A stretch of 64,000 bases of DNA, from the NCBI RefSeq assembly GCF_000739735.1, contig NZ_BBJF01000010.1, positions 1-64,000 of the forward strand, written 5' to 3'. Below the pieces are notes generated by a model that worked only from the letters and a program-made list of their open reading frames with translations, did not search any database and had not been told where the DNA came from. Origin of the DNA: Paraburkholderia ginsengisoli NBRC 100965 (GTDB taxonomy: Bacteria > Pseudomonadota > Gammaproteobacteria > Burkholderiales > Burkholderiaceae). Shown piece by piece: positions 25,182 to 34,314 of the stretch (the stretch's first letter is position 1; each line of letters opens with the position of its first letter). Made by a program: the position numbers and the translations under genes.

Positions 25182-26333
25182 GTGCCTACGAAAAAAGACG
25201 AGAACGGAATGCGAAAGACATCAGCAGGTCGGGAACCCAGCAATCAGCATTTCAAAGCGGACAAAGAAGCCACGGGCCAACATTGGAAGGAGCGCTATAA
25301 CGCGCAACTCACCGCCGCGAATCTGGCTATCGAAGCGTCTGAATCTAATGTTGAGACTCACAAATTGCTGATCCTCGTGGACCTGCAAGGGATGTATCTT
25401 GCGCTCCACGAGTGGCTTTCGGAGCAAGGATTTCCCATCGACGACGGCATGATCCTCAGTCGATTCGCTTATCTCCAGATAAGGGACGCCGTTGCGGAAA
25501 TCACGAAGCGCATTGCTCGGTCGAGACCCATGCCGACCAAAGACTTCAACGAGCTGGTGGACGCGATTAAGGTCGACTTTGCCGACGGACGGTGGCGTCT
25601 GGGTGAGCAACTGAACGTCCAGAAATCCGTGACCTACCTTGACGTCGAGCCGAACTTCGAGCTGTTTCACGCGCCGGCGCCGTTCGAATACATCGAGCTC
25701 AGTTTGAAGCAGCGGGCCCAATTAGGCGGCCGCGAAGCTGCGCGCCAGCTCGAGCAGCTCAAAAAAGGCATCGTAGAAAAAAAGGGCGTCTTCGTGCGCG
25801 ACTACTCCGCTTACGACGATTTCGTGGATTGCCTGGCGAAAAACGTCGAGCACGCGCGGACGGAAAAGGGTTTTTTCACCGTGTATGTTGAAAATACTGG
25901 TCTCAAAACTTTGGACGAAAAAGAAGTCGACACAAGAATTGTTATGCGAACGATGGATGCCTTCTACAAGAAAGAAGCGGATTCCATCTGCATTGTCTCT
26001 GCGGACCAAGATTTTTTGCCGCTTCACGACCGCGCGTCCGAGTTTGGCATCCTGACCTTCCAGGCGGATCTAAAGAACTTTGTGAAGGGAGGCAGAATCG
26101 GGAAAAAACTCAAGCAAATGCAGGGGAGGTTCATCCAGGGTCGCATCGATCTCGAATGGCCGCTCGCAATTTTAGCGGAGGCGATGTCGGACACAAAATC
26201 TGATCTTCCTTCGCAATATCGACTCAGCGAATCGGAGTTGCGCGCGCTGTGCGATCTGCACAACTCGATGAATGACCTGAAGTTCCAGCTGAGCGTTGAA
26301 TGTGACGGCCGTCTCAAAATGGCGAAGCTCTGA
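25182..26333 (+). CDS. NYN-domain (PIN-like) ribonuclease-type protein
   Basis: The 383-residue protein is read from GTG 25182; an ATG at 25209 is an alternative. NYN-domain signatures are present: an N-terminal strand with acidic residue LLILVDLQG (Asp67), a middle KEVDTRIVMRTMD (Asp250, Asp259) and the diagnostic IVSADQDFLPLHDRASEFG (Asp275, Asp277). These acids form the metal site of PIN-like RNases. Downstream of it is a helical C-terminal extension of about 90 residues. The usual Asn after the first Asp is not evident. NYN proteins cleave RNA, including tRNA-like substrates; here a role in defence or in regulation with the LOTUS-like protein is possible. Confidence 0.8.
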   Translation: MPTKKDENGMRKTSAGREPSNQHFKADKEATGQHWKERYNAQLTAANLAIEASESNVETHKLLILVDLQGMYLALHEWLSEQGFPIDDGMILSRFAYLQIRDAVAEITKRIARSRPMPTKDFNELVDAIKVDFADGRWRLGEQLNVQKSVTYLDVEPNFELFHAPAPFEYIELSLKQRAQLGGREAARQLEQLKKGIVEKKGVFVRDYSAYDDFVDCLAKNVEHARTEKGFFTVYVENTGLKTLDEKEVDTRIVMRTMDAFYKKEADSICIVSADQDFLPLHDRASEFGILTFQADLKNFVKGGRIGKKLKQMQGRFIQGRIDLEWPLAILAEAMSDTKSDLPSQYRLSESELRALCDLHNSMNDLKFQLSVECDGRLKMAKL

Positions 26334-26537
26334 AGGCATCTTCGGCCGGCCTCCCAGAGCACCCGCCGATCCACGACTTTTCAAGGCCTAGATCTTCTTC
26401 ACTGCCGCCCGACCCGGTCACCGAGAAATATCGCGACGGTTACGTATTGAGTCACCGATTGCCTATATTGCAGATGAAGCACCGTTGGGCCTCATAACAT
26501 GGGCGAGTTTATCCAACGAACTTGATTGGAGGTTGAC

Positions 26538-27071
26538 ATGCACGCGCGAAAGGCTCAAGTCAGAAAGGGAGGGGGCGCGACAAGCAGGCGATCTCAAGCG
26601 GCGCTCCTTGAGCAACTGTCTCCGGCAGCCGTCGCACACTGGCCTATTGTGGTCAGGCAATTGCGCGACGCTGATGTGCTCGATACTATTGACGCTTGTT
26701 TGTTAGCCTCTTACTGCGAGGCCTTCGCGCGGTGGTGCACAGCGGGAGAGCAGGTGGCCAGAATGTTGATCGATTTCGGGATCAAATCTGGCCGGCGTAT
26801 GGAAGCTCAAACGGGCGCTGCTCAAACCCCTTTGCAGGCCGCTGCGACGAAGATTGATTCACTTCAACGAGCCCCGAAAGCGATCATGCGTCGCCAAGAG
26901 GTCCAGCGCGCGATTGGTCTGTCCCGGACGACCATTTATAGCCGGGTAAAGGCCGGCACTTTCCCGGAGCCGGTGAGGCTCGGCGCGCGATCGGTCGGAT
27001 GGCGCGTCTCCGACATCGAGGCTTTTCTAGAGTCACCCGCAGACTACAGAGCTTCGCGCAGGCCTTCGTAG
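26538..27071 (+). CDS. Fusion of a phage terminase small subunit (P27-like) remnant and an AlpA-type regulator
   Basis: The 177-residue protein starts at ATG 26538 with GGAGG five bases upstream. Residues 24-82 match the helical pattern of P27-family terminase small subunits (LSPAAVAHWPIVVRQLRDAD, then DACLLASYCEAFARW). Residues 116-168 are an AlpA/MerR-like helix-turn-helix (RRQEVQRAIGLSRTTIYSR, then LGARSVGWRVSDIEAFLES). AlpA proteins activate excision of integrated elements. The two parts are joined by a Thr/Ala-rich linker. The fusion suggests recombination between phage genes, or a deletion. Being the last gene before attR, it fits an excisionase-regulator role. Confidence 0.75.
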   Translation: MHARKAQVRKGGGATSRRSQAALLEQLSPAAVAHWPIVVRQLRDADVLDTIDACLLASYCEAFARWCTAGEQVARMLIDFGIKSGRRMEAQTGAAQTPLQAAATKIDSLQRAPKAIMRRQEVQRAIGLSRTTIYSRVKAGTFPEPVRLGARSVGWRVSDIEAFLESPADYRASRRPS

Positions 27072-27307
27072 AGTGTAAGGGGGAATTTGTCGATCGAGCG
27101 GCTTGGCTTCTGAGGATGACCCAAACCGTCATTCATGCGGCGGCACACAGTTTCGCTTTTCAACTGATACTGCATAACTTGGTGTTATTGTTTATATTCA
27201 AGTGCAAATGAAACTTGAGACTTACCTGTCACGCTTAAGTGTCACGTTTCATTTTTTGAAGCAACGTCCAAGCAGAATCGTCGATCGTTTGAATTCAATG
27301 AGTTACA
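27072..27307. other. Right end of the island
   Basis: No gene is present. The stretch is AT-rich and holds the right arm-type site (27206-27254). Confidence 0.5.
27206..27254 (+). promoter_or_regulatory. Right arm-type site of the island
   Basis: TGTCACGC and AGTGTCAC with a three-base spacer (27227-27245) repeat the arrangement at 4281-4299 in the same orientation. They are flanked by a perfect 9-bp inverted repeat, AAATGAAAC (27206-27214) and GTTTCATTT (27246-27254). The site lies 62 bp before attR, against 70 bp between attL and the left site, so in the excised circle the two would flank the core. Confidence 0.6.
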
Positions 27308-27363
<56 letters not shown>

Positions 27364-27386
27364 CCAATAAAATTCGATCAAACGCA

Positions 27387-27411
27387 AAAAACCGGCTCTT
27401 AGCCGGTTTTT
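27387..27411 (+). terminator. Intrinsic terminator, probably the native one of tRNA-Ala
   Basis: An 11-bp stem (AAAAACCGGCT with AGCCGGTTTTT) closes a CTT loop, ending in T. It lies 23 bp after attR and was most likely the terminator of the uninterrupted tRNA gene. Confidence 0.8.
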
Positions 27412-27521
27412 GCATTTCTAGCCCAGGAAAATGAGGGCGGCCGGTCCTATGGTTATCGCGTTCGTTCACATCCGCCAGCGCCGTCTCCCCGAAGCCCCAC
27501 ACTCACCAAAAAACGCCCACC

Positions 27522-29306
27522 TCAAAACTGATCCCACCCATCATCCGCGCTTGTTCCCGCACCGCCCGCGGCGCCACCCCCAACCCCAGCCGCACCAACC
27601 GGCGCAGCGGTCTTCCGTACGACCTTACGAGCAGACACAGCAACCTTCGCTTCCCTCCGCGGCATCTCCTTGCGCGCAGCAGTACTGGAAGCAGAACCAG
27701 AACCCAATCCAACAGAACCACCCCCCACCCCACTACCACTCCCTCCACCCAAAACCTGAAAAAACGCCACCGCCTCATTCAACTGCTCCCCCTGATCCTC
27801 CATCGACCGCGAAGCCGCCGCCGCTTCCTCGACCAACGCAGCATTCTGCTGCGTCACGTTATCCATCTGCGTGATCGCCACGTTCACCTGCTCGATTCCA
27901 CGGCTTTGCTCGCTCGACGCCGCCGCGATCTCCGACATAATGTCCGTCACCCGCGCAACGGCCTGCGTGACTTCGCTCATCGTCTTACCCGCCTCACCGG
28001 CCAGCGCCGACCCATCGCGGATCTTGTCGACCGAGTTCGAAATCAGATCCTTGATCTCCTTCGCCGCGCTCGACGAGCGCTGTGCCAGGCTTCTGACCTC
28101 GCTCGCGACCACCGCAAACCCGCGTCCCTGTTCGCCCGCGCGCGCCGCTTCGACCGCCGCGTTCAGCGCCAGGATGTTCGTCTGGAACGCAATGCCTTCG
28201 ATGATCCCCGTGATGTCCGCGATCTTCGTCGAGCTATCGCTGATGTCCTGCATCGTGCTGACCACCTGGCCGACCACCGCGCTGCCTTTCTGCGCAACCG
28301 ACGAAGCACTCGCTGCAAGCGTGCTGCCTTGCTGCGCGTTGTCCGCGTTCTGCTTCACCGTCGACGTGAGTTGCTCCATGCTCGACGCCGTCTCCTGTAG
28401 CGAGGCCGCCTGCTGCTCGGTACGCTGACTGAGATCCATGTTGCCCGCCGCGATCTGACGTGCCGCGCCTGCGATGCTGGTGCTGCTGTCGCGCACGCGT
28501 CCGACGATCGCCGTCAAGCGCTCGTTCATCTCATGCAACGCGCCGAGCAGTTTGCTGGTCTCGTCGTTGCCATCGACGGTGATGCGCGTGCGTAGATCGC
28601 CTTGCGCAACGGTGCGCGCGACGCCGATCGCAAAGCGCAGCGGCCCGGTCACCGCGCGCGTGATCAGCACACAGGCACCGATCGCGAGCGCAATTGCGAT
28701 CACGCTGATCGCGATCAGCAGATTGCGCTGGTTCTGGTAGTGCGCGGCGTAACCTTCGATCAACTGTTCCTGCCGGCCATGCGTGTAGTTGGCGTACGCG
28801 TCGGTCGCGCGCACGAGCGCCGCGAGCAGCGGCCGGCACTGGTCGTCCATCTTGACGATCGCCTCGTCGCGCCGGTTGTTCAGCGCGAGACCGACGATGT
28901 CGGTGGCCACCGGCCCGTACGCGGCCTCCACGCGATTGATGTCGGCGACGAGGCTGCGCGCTTTATCCGACGTGTCGGACGCGGTCGCGATCATCTCGTT
29001 GAGTCTTTTCAGGTTGGCCTGTACGTCTTCGTGCGCGCGCAACACGTCGGCTTTCTCTATTTCGAAATCCTGAGGTTTGGTCACGAGTACCAGATTGCGT
29101 GCGGCGATTGCGCGGCGGTCGACGGCGGATCGCACCTGCATCGCCATTTCCGCACGCGCGTTGATGCCGTGCACGAAGCTGGAAAACCCGTCGGTCGAAT
29201 CGCTCAGCGCTTTCAGAGACAGCCCGGACACCGCGACGACGACGAGCGACAACATGCCGAAACCGGCAATGAGCTTACTTTTGATTGTGAGGTGCTTGAG
29301 TGCCAC
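27522..29306 (-). CDS. Methyl-accepting chemotaxis protein
   Basis: The 594-residue receptor has a first transmembrane helix (about 11-31), a periplasmic four-helix sensing region, a second helix near residues 190-213, a HAMP segment, and a long cytoplasmic coiled-coil with the conserved hairpin tip (IIEGIAFQTNILALNAAVEA). The C-terminus DDGWDQF resembles the NWxxF tether for CheR/CheB. GTG 29306 (MALKHLTIKSKL) with GGAGA upstream is preferred over ATG 29348. The gene ends about 110 bp from the tRNA terminator. The ligand is not inferable. Confidence 0.9.
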   Translation of the reverse strand: MALKHLTIKSKLIAGFGMLSLVVVAVSGLSLKALSDSTDGFSSFVHGINARAEMAMQVRSAVDRRAIAARNLVLVTKPQDFEIEKADVLRAHEDVQANLKRLNEMIATASDTSDKARSLVADINRVEAAYGPVATDIVGLALNNRRDEAIVKMDDQCRPLLAALVRATDAYANYTHGRQEQLIEGYAAHYQNQRNLLIAISVIAIALAIGACVLITRAVTGPLRFAIGVARTVAQGDLRTRITVDGNDETSKLLGALHEMNERLTAIVGRVRDSSTSIAGAARQIAAGNMDLSQRTEQQAASLQETASSMEQLTSTVKQNADNAQQGSTLAASASSVAQKGSAVVGQVVSTMQDISDSSTKIADITGIIEGIAFQTNILALNAAVEAARAGEQGRGFAVVASEVRSLAQRSSSAAKEIKDLISNSVDKIRDGSALAGEAGKTMSEVTQAVARVTDIMSEIAAASSEQSRGIEQVNVAITQMDNVTQQNAALVEEAAAASRSMEDQGEQLNEAVAFFQVLGGGSGSGVGGGSVGLGSGSASSTAARKEMPRREAKVAVSARKVVRKTAAPVGAAGVGGGAAGGAGTSADDGWDQF

Positions 29307-29706
29307 GATTTTATTTTCTCCAATAACGAAACGTGAAAACGTTCGCATGGACTCTCAGGTCCGGGCATGGGAACGTCTATTGGCCGCCAAACATGAAGGC
29401 GGCCCCGCGCGGCCTATCCCGTGTCGCTGATTGCACGCGCCGCAAATCACGGCGCATCTCTGTCAGTCAAAACGGGTATCCCATCTACCGGATAACGGAT
29501 TGAAGACACCCGGACTTAAGCTGGACCGTGTATTTCTCTATAACCTTGCACAAGATGAACGAAGAAAGCGGAGCTTATTGCTGATTCGCGGTATGTAGGC
29601 ACGCGATGAAAACATTGCCTTTCGATTGCATTTCATCGTGGACGGGGACGCGGCAGCGACTATCGACTAACCTGCGCAGATCAAGCGCGACGCGGGAGTA
29701 CCCATC
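29307..29706. other. Divergent promoter region
   Basis: It lies between the minus-strand chemotaxis gene and a plus-strand gene. No RNA gene, repeat or confident promoter was seen. An alternative ATG for the chemotaxis gene lies at 29348. Confidence 0.4.
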
Positions 29707-30408
29707 ATGAAGGTTCTTATTTTTGGCGCGACCGGCATGGTCGGGCAGGGCGTACTGCGCGAATGCTTGCGCGCGCGGGACGTCGAGGTGGTGCAGACCG
29801 TTGGCCGCACGCGCTGCGGTCAGGTCGATCCGCGCCTCGTCGAAGTGATTCAGCCGGACATGATGGACTATCGCGCGGTGGAGGCGTCGCTCGAAGGATT
29901 CGACGCATGCTTCTTCTGCCTGGGTGTTTCGTCGGCGGGGATGCGCGAGGCGGAGTACACGCGCCTCACCTACGACCTCACGATGGCGGCCGCGCAAACG
30001 CTCGCCCGGCTCAATCCGCAGATGACCTTCGTCTACGTGTCCGGCGCGAATACCGACAGCACCGAGCGCGGCCGCAGCATGTGGGCGCGCGTCAAGGGAC
30101 GCACGGAGAACGCATTGCAACGGCTGCCGTTCAAGGCCGTCTATCTGTTTCGTCCTGGCGTGATCCAGCCGTTGAACGGCGCCCGATCGAAGACGCGCTC
30201 GTACCGGCTGTTTTACGCGCTGACGAAGCCGTTCCTGTCGACACTGCGTGCGTTGTTGCCCAACCAGATTCTGAGCACCGAGGACATTGGTCTTGCGATG
30301 CTGGCAGTCGCCCGCGATGGCGCGCCAAAAGCGGTGCTCGAAACCGCGGACATTCGCGCGCTGAGTCGTGCGGGCTCCACGCCTGCGCTCGACTTGCACG
30401 CGGGTTGA
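29707..30408 (+). CDS. NAD(P)-binding Rossmann-fold protein (epimerase/NmrA-like)
   Basis: The 233-residue protein begins MKVLIFGATGMVGQGVLREC, the dinucleotide-binding Gly motif of atypical/extended short-chain dehydrogenases. FCLGVSSAGM and FVYVSGANTDSTERGRS follow, then a Lys/Arg-rich YLFRPGVIQPL segment. The classic catalytic YxxxK is not evident (WARVKGRTEN takes its place), as in many NmrA/HTATIP2-like members. This leaves a redox-sensing or reductase role open. It is monocistronic; no function is inferable from neighbours. Confidence 0.8.
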   Translation: MKVLIFGATGMVGQGVLRECLRARDVEVVQTVGRTRCGQVDPRLVEVIQPDMMDYRAVEASLEGFDACFFCLGVSSAGMREAEYTRLTYDLTMAAAQTLARLNPQMTFVYVSGANTDSTERGRSMWARVKGRTENALQRLPFKAVYLFRPGVIQPLNGARSKTRSYRLFYALTKPFLSTLRALLPNQILSTEDIGLAMLAVARDGAPKAVLETADIRALSRAGSTPALDLHAG

Positions 30409-30871
30409 AGCATCGGCATCGGCAACCGGGCGAATCCGACGCCGGATGTGGCCGTGGCCTCGCGCACGGGAGTGCATTCGCGCAGCAATTCGTGCGCACA
30501 CAACGCGCGGCGATCTAAAGAAAAAAAGGCCAAAAAAAACGCTCACACCGGGGGGCGTGAGCGAAAGTCGGATAGTTATAACAACATCGCATGCGCCTAT
30601 GGGGACAGCGCAGCGAAGCCAGTCTAAGCGTGGGGCATAAGCAAAAGTATCGGATGATTCTGAAACGGGAAGCCTCTGCGACTGGGCACGAACCGCGCGA
30701 ACGGCGCATGCGATCCGCCGACATCCCGTGCCACCCGCGCTTCCCCCCACGCTTGCCAGGCCCAATGGCACTCCGTACACTCGCGCGTAATTCCCGGGCC
30801 GCGCCTCATCGTCGCGTCGCCCGGCACTCACCACGCCGGATCATCACGCCGAACAGAGGAGAACCCCCGCC
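30409..30871. other. Intergenic region with a minus-strand terminator
   Basis: No gene was found. It holds the hairpin at 30532-30563. GAGGAG lies upstream of the permease ATG. Confidence 0.4.
30532..30563 (-). terminator. Intrinsic terminator oriented on the minus strand
   Basis: CGCTCAC (30540-30546) pairs with GTGAGCG (30557-30563). Eight A at 30532-30539 supply a T8 run on the minus strand. Neither neighbouring gene is on that strand, so it would end an unannotated antisense or small transcript. Confidence 0.6.
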
Positions 30872-32179
30872 ATGGCCGATTCCTATTTTCCCCGCTGGCG
30901 CCGCCAGTCCGCCGCCGCCGAGGGTAGCGTCGTCGGCACCGACGAGCGTCTCGCGTGGCCGCAGATGTTCGCGATGGGCATTCAACACGTCGTCGCGATG
31001 TTCGGGTCGACGGTGCTCGCGCCGTTACTGATGGGCTTCGACCCGAACCTGTGCATCTTCATGTCGGGGATCGGCACGCTGCTGTTCTTCGTGCTCGTCG
31101 GGGGCCGCGTGCCGAGCTATCTCGGTTCGAGCTTCGCGTTCATCGGTCTCGTGATCGCGGTGACGGGCTACGGCGGTCACGGGCCGAACCTGAACATACC
31201 GGTGGCGCTGGGCGGGATCATCGCATGCGGGGTGGTGTACGCGATCATCGGGCTGATCGTGTCCGCTGTCGGCACGCGCTGGATCGAGTCGCTGATGCCG
31301 CCGGTCGTGACGGGCGCGATCGTCTGCGTGATCGGTCTGAACCTCGCGCCGATCGCGGTGCGCGGCGTGAGCGGCAGCAACTTCGATTCGTGGATGGCGC
31401 TCGTCACCGTGCTGTGCGTGGGCGCGGTCGCGGTCTTTGCGCGCGGCATGCTGCAACGTCTGCTGATTCTGATCGGCCTGCTGATGGCCTATGTGATCTA
31501 CGCGATCGTCACGAACGGCCTCGGCATGGGTAAGCCGATCGACTTCTCGATCGTCGCGAACGCCGCGTGGTTCGGCATGCCGCACTTCACGTCGCCGGTA
31601 TTCGACCCGCACGCGATGGCGCTGCTCGCGCCGATCGCGGTGATCCTCGTCGCGGAGAATCTCGGCCACATCAAGGCGGTGAGCGCGATGACCGGCCAGA
31701 ACCTGGACCGCTACATTGGCCGCGCGTTTCTCGGCGACGGCCTCGCGACCATCGTCTCCGGCTTTGCCGGTGGCACCGGCGTGACGACGTACGCCGAGAA
31801 CATCGGCGTGATGGCCGTGACCAAGATTTATTCGACGCTGGTGTTCGTGATCGCGGCGGTGATCGCGCTGGTGCTGGGCTTCTCGCCGAAATTCGGTGCG
31901 GTGATCCAGACCATTCCGGGCCCGGTGCTGGGCGGCGTGTCGATCGTCGTGTTCGGGCTGATCGCTGTGACCGGCGCGCGCATCTGGGTCGTCAACAAAG
32001 TGGATTTCTCCGACAACCGCAATCTGATCGTCGCCGCCGTGACGCTCGTGCTCGGTGCGGGGGATTTCTCGTTGAAGCTCGGCGGCTTTGGCCTCGGTGG
32101 CATCGGCACCGCGACGTTCGGCGCGATCATTCTGTACGCGCTGCTGCGCAGGAAGCCGACGCAAGGGCCGGTCGCCTGA
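30872..32179 (+). CDS. NCS2 uracil/xanthine permease (UraA/RutG type)
   Basis: The 435-residue membrane protein of about 14 helices has family signatures QHVVAMFGSTVLAPLL (TM1), a long run of Gly-rich helices, NLGHIKAVSAMTGQNLDR with its conserved Glu/His region, and GTGVTTYAENIGVMAVTKIYS. It probably imports uracil or another nucleobase by proton symport at the inner membrane. The ATG at 30872 has GAGGAG upstream. The nearest plus-strand gene is 460 bp away, so it is monocistronic; the substrate cannot be fixed. Confidence 0.9.
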   Translation: MADSYFPRWRRQSAAAEGSVVGTDERLAWPQMFAMGIQHVVAMFGSTVLAPLLMGFDPNLCIFMSGIGTLLFFVLVGGRVPSYLGSSFAFIGLVIAVTGYGGHGPNLNIPVALGGIIACGVVYAIIGLIVSAVGTRWIESLMPPVVTGAIVCVIGLNLAPIAVRGVSGSNFDSWMALVTVLCVGAVAVFARGMLQRLLILIGLLMAYVIYAIVTNGLGMGKPIDFSIVANAAWFGMPHFTSPVFDPHAMALLAPIAVILVAENLGHIKAVSAMTGQNLDRYIGRAFLGDGLATIVSGFAGGTGVTTYAENIGVMAVTKIYSTLVFVIAAVIALVLGFSPKFGAVIQTIPGPVLGGVSIVVFGLIAVTGARIWVVNKVDFSDNRNLIVAAVTLVLGAGDFSLKLGGFGLGGIGTATFGAIILYALLRRKPTQGPVA

Positions 32180-32293
32180 CGGCGATTGCGCGCCGACCGG
32201 ACCTGACCTGACCTGACTGAGCGTCGGCGGCGCGCTTCTTCTTTTCCATCATGAACGGAAGATGCCGGCGCCGCACGCACCGCAACCCCCGCT

Positions 32294-33949
32294 CTATTTT
32301 CTCCGCGCCGTGAGCGCCGTCTCCGACAAATCCACTTCGCGCATCAGCTTGTTCAACGTCTCGTCGTTGATCTCCTGAGTGCTGCGCAGCGCGAGCAGCG
32401 TCTTGCGCTCGGCGCGCATCGCCGCGAGCTTCATCCTGAACTCCAGCGCATCGGCGCGGCGCGCCAGTTCGCGCGACTCCTTCTCGTCGTCGAGCGTGGC
32501 GAGGCGGCGTCGATAGAGGTCCATCACGCGCGCGGTCACGTCGGCCGCATACGCCGACGCCGATTCGTCCAGATCCGCGCACTCCTTGTCGTGCATTTCG
32601 TCGACCGCGCGAATCGCGGCTTGCGCGGCCATCGTGCGGGCCAGCGCTTCCTCGGCGGCATGCGGGTCCTTGCCGCGCCGCCAGCCGCGCAACAGCACCG
32701 GCAACCCGACCACCGCCACCACCAGCGACAGCAGAATCACACCCGACGCGATGAAAACCGCCAGATCGCGGCCCGGCAACGGCGCGCCGTCCGGCAACGA
32801 CACCGGCAGCGACAACACGCCCGCCAGCGTGACCGCGCCGCGCACGCCGGCCACCGTCGTCACCGAGGCCATGCGCAAACCGGGCACCGCGTTCGCGACG
32901 CCGTGCTTCGCCGCGCCGCGGCTCGCGAACCAGCGCAGCAGCCACACCCACACGAAGCGCATCGCGTACAGCGCGGCCCCCACGGCGGCGATGTAGCCGA
33001 TCAGCAGTCCCACCTGCGCGTTGCTGGTCTCGTGCGCGTCGAGCAGCGCGCGGCCGAGAATGTGCGGAAACTGCAGCCCCAGCAGAATGAACACCATGCC
33101 GTTGAAGACGAACTCGATCATCGTCCACGTGCTGGCGGCCCGGATCCGCGAGGCTACCGAGCCCGCGTTCGCCACCGTCGTGTAGTTCATCATCATGCCG
33201 GCCGCAACCGCCGCGAGAATGCCCGACCACTCGAAACGCTCGGCGGTCAGATAAGCGGCGAACGGAATCAGCAGCGTCATCACGACGCCGGGCGCGGGGT
33301 CGCCATCTTCGGCGAGGTTCAGAAAGCGCGTCGACACGAAGCTGAACAGCGCGCTCACCGCCGCACCGACCGCGAGGCCGCCCAGCGCGATGACGACGAA
33401 ACTGATCGACGCGTCGCGTAGCGAAAACACGCCGGTCAGCGCGGCGGCGATCGCGAACTTCAGCGCGACCAGGCCTGACGCGTCGTTCATCAACGCCTCG
33501 CCTTCGAGGATATGCATCAGCCGGCCAGGAATCTTGTCCTTGCCGACGATGCCGGAGAGCGCCACCGCATCGGTCGGCGACAACACGGCGGCGAGCGCGA
33601 ACGCGACCGGCAGCGAGATCGACGGCACGAGCGCATGCACGAAGTAGCCGACCGCCAGCACCGTCATGAACACGAGGCCGAGCGCGAGCATCAGGATTGC
33701 GCGGCGCGCCATGAAGAATTCGCGCTTCGGAATGCGCCAGCCGTCCGCGAACAGCAGCGGAGGAATGAACAGCACCATGAAAATTTCCGGATTGAAGGTG
33801 ACGTGCAATCCGAGGCGCGGCCACGCAAGCAGTGCGCCGATCGTGATCTGCACGAGCGGCAGCGGCAACTTGAACGGCAACGTGCGCGTGAGGACGCCGG
33901 AAGCGGCGACGGCAAGCAGAAGAATCAATACGGTAAAGACTATTTCCAT
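32294..33949 (-). CDS. CPA1 family Na+/H+ antiporter
   Basis: The 551-residue protein has about 12 transmembrane helices, with the core motif HILEGEALMNDASGLVALKF (conserved Asp in the NDASG stretch of the exchange site) and LSPTDAVALSGI. A 120-residue cytoplasmic C-terminus rich in charged residues follows. It probably exports Na+ (or K+) for H+ across the inner membrane in pH and salt homeostasis. It converges with the permease gene across 114 bp that contains three tandem ACCTG words. Confidence 0.9.
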   Translation of the reverse strand: MEIVFTVLILLLAVAASGVLTRTLPFKLPLPLVQITIGALLAWPRLGLHVTFNPEIFMVLFIPPLLFADGWRIPKREFFMARRAILMLALGLVFMTVLAVGYFVHALVPSISLPVAFALAAVLSPTDAVALSGIVGKDKIPGRLMHILEGEALMNDASGLVALKFAIAAALTGVFSLRDASISFVVIALGGLAVGAAVSALFSFVSTRFLNLAEDGDPAPGVVMTLLIPFAAYLTAERFEWSGILAAVAAGMMMNYTTVANAGSVASRIRAASTWTMIEFVFNGMVFILLGLQFPHILGRALLDAHETSNAQVGLLIGYIAAVGAALYAMRFVWVWLLRWFASRGAAKHGVANAVPGLRMASVTTVAGVRGAVTLAGVLSLPVSLPDGAPLPGRDLAVFIASGVILLSLVVAVVGLPVLLRGWRRGKDPHAAEEALARTMAAQAAIRAVDEMHDKECADLDESASAYAADVTARVMDLYRRRLATLDDEKESRELARRADALEFRMKLAAMRAERKTLLALRSTQEINDETLNKLMREVDLSETALTARRK

Positions 33950-34314
33950 CGGTCTATTTGGGCGGATATAACGGGAGGTTCCTCGGAGATTTTCGACGCG
34001 GCGCCGTGCGGATTACGACGCGCAAGGCCAGAGTGTAGCCCGACCGCGCGCGGCGGCATCGCGAGCGCCACACGGCGGGCCGTGCCTGGCGCGGACGTTA
34101 AAGCCGCTCACGCACCTCGACGGTGCGCGCCACGCCCACGCTCGGCGCATGGACTCTTGCGCCGGTGCAATCGTGCGAACAAAGTTCAGCCGAATGTGCG
34201 CCAGCGTGCGCATGGAGCTTGCTTAAGCGGTAACGATGACGCACATTTGAAAAACGGCGCCGAGGTATTCGCTTCCGAAATCGGATCGGGCCGGCCATTG
34301 CGTGAGAGGACTGC
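33950..34314. other. Divergent region upstream of the antiporter and the EAL gene
   Basis: No gene, RNA or repeat was seen. Several Arg-rich frames look like shadows. It presumably contains both promoters. Confidence 0.35.

Noticed and set aside
29575..30834. A 419-codon minus-strand frame opposite the Rossmann gene
   Set aside because: It is a high-GC shadow; the plus-strand frame has a clear dinucleotide-binding motif.
31025..32164. A 379-codon minus-strand frame opposite the NCS2 permease
   Set aside because: It is His/Arg/Asp-rich, a typical shadow of a Gly/Val/Ile membrane protein.
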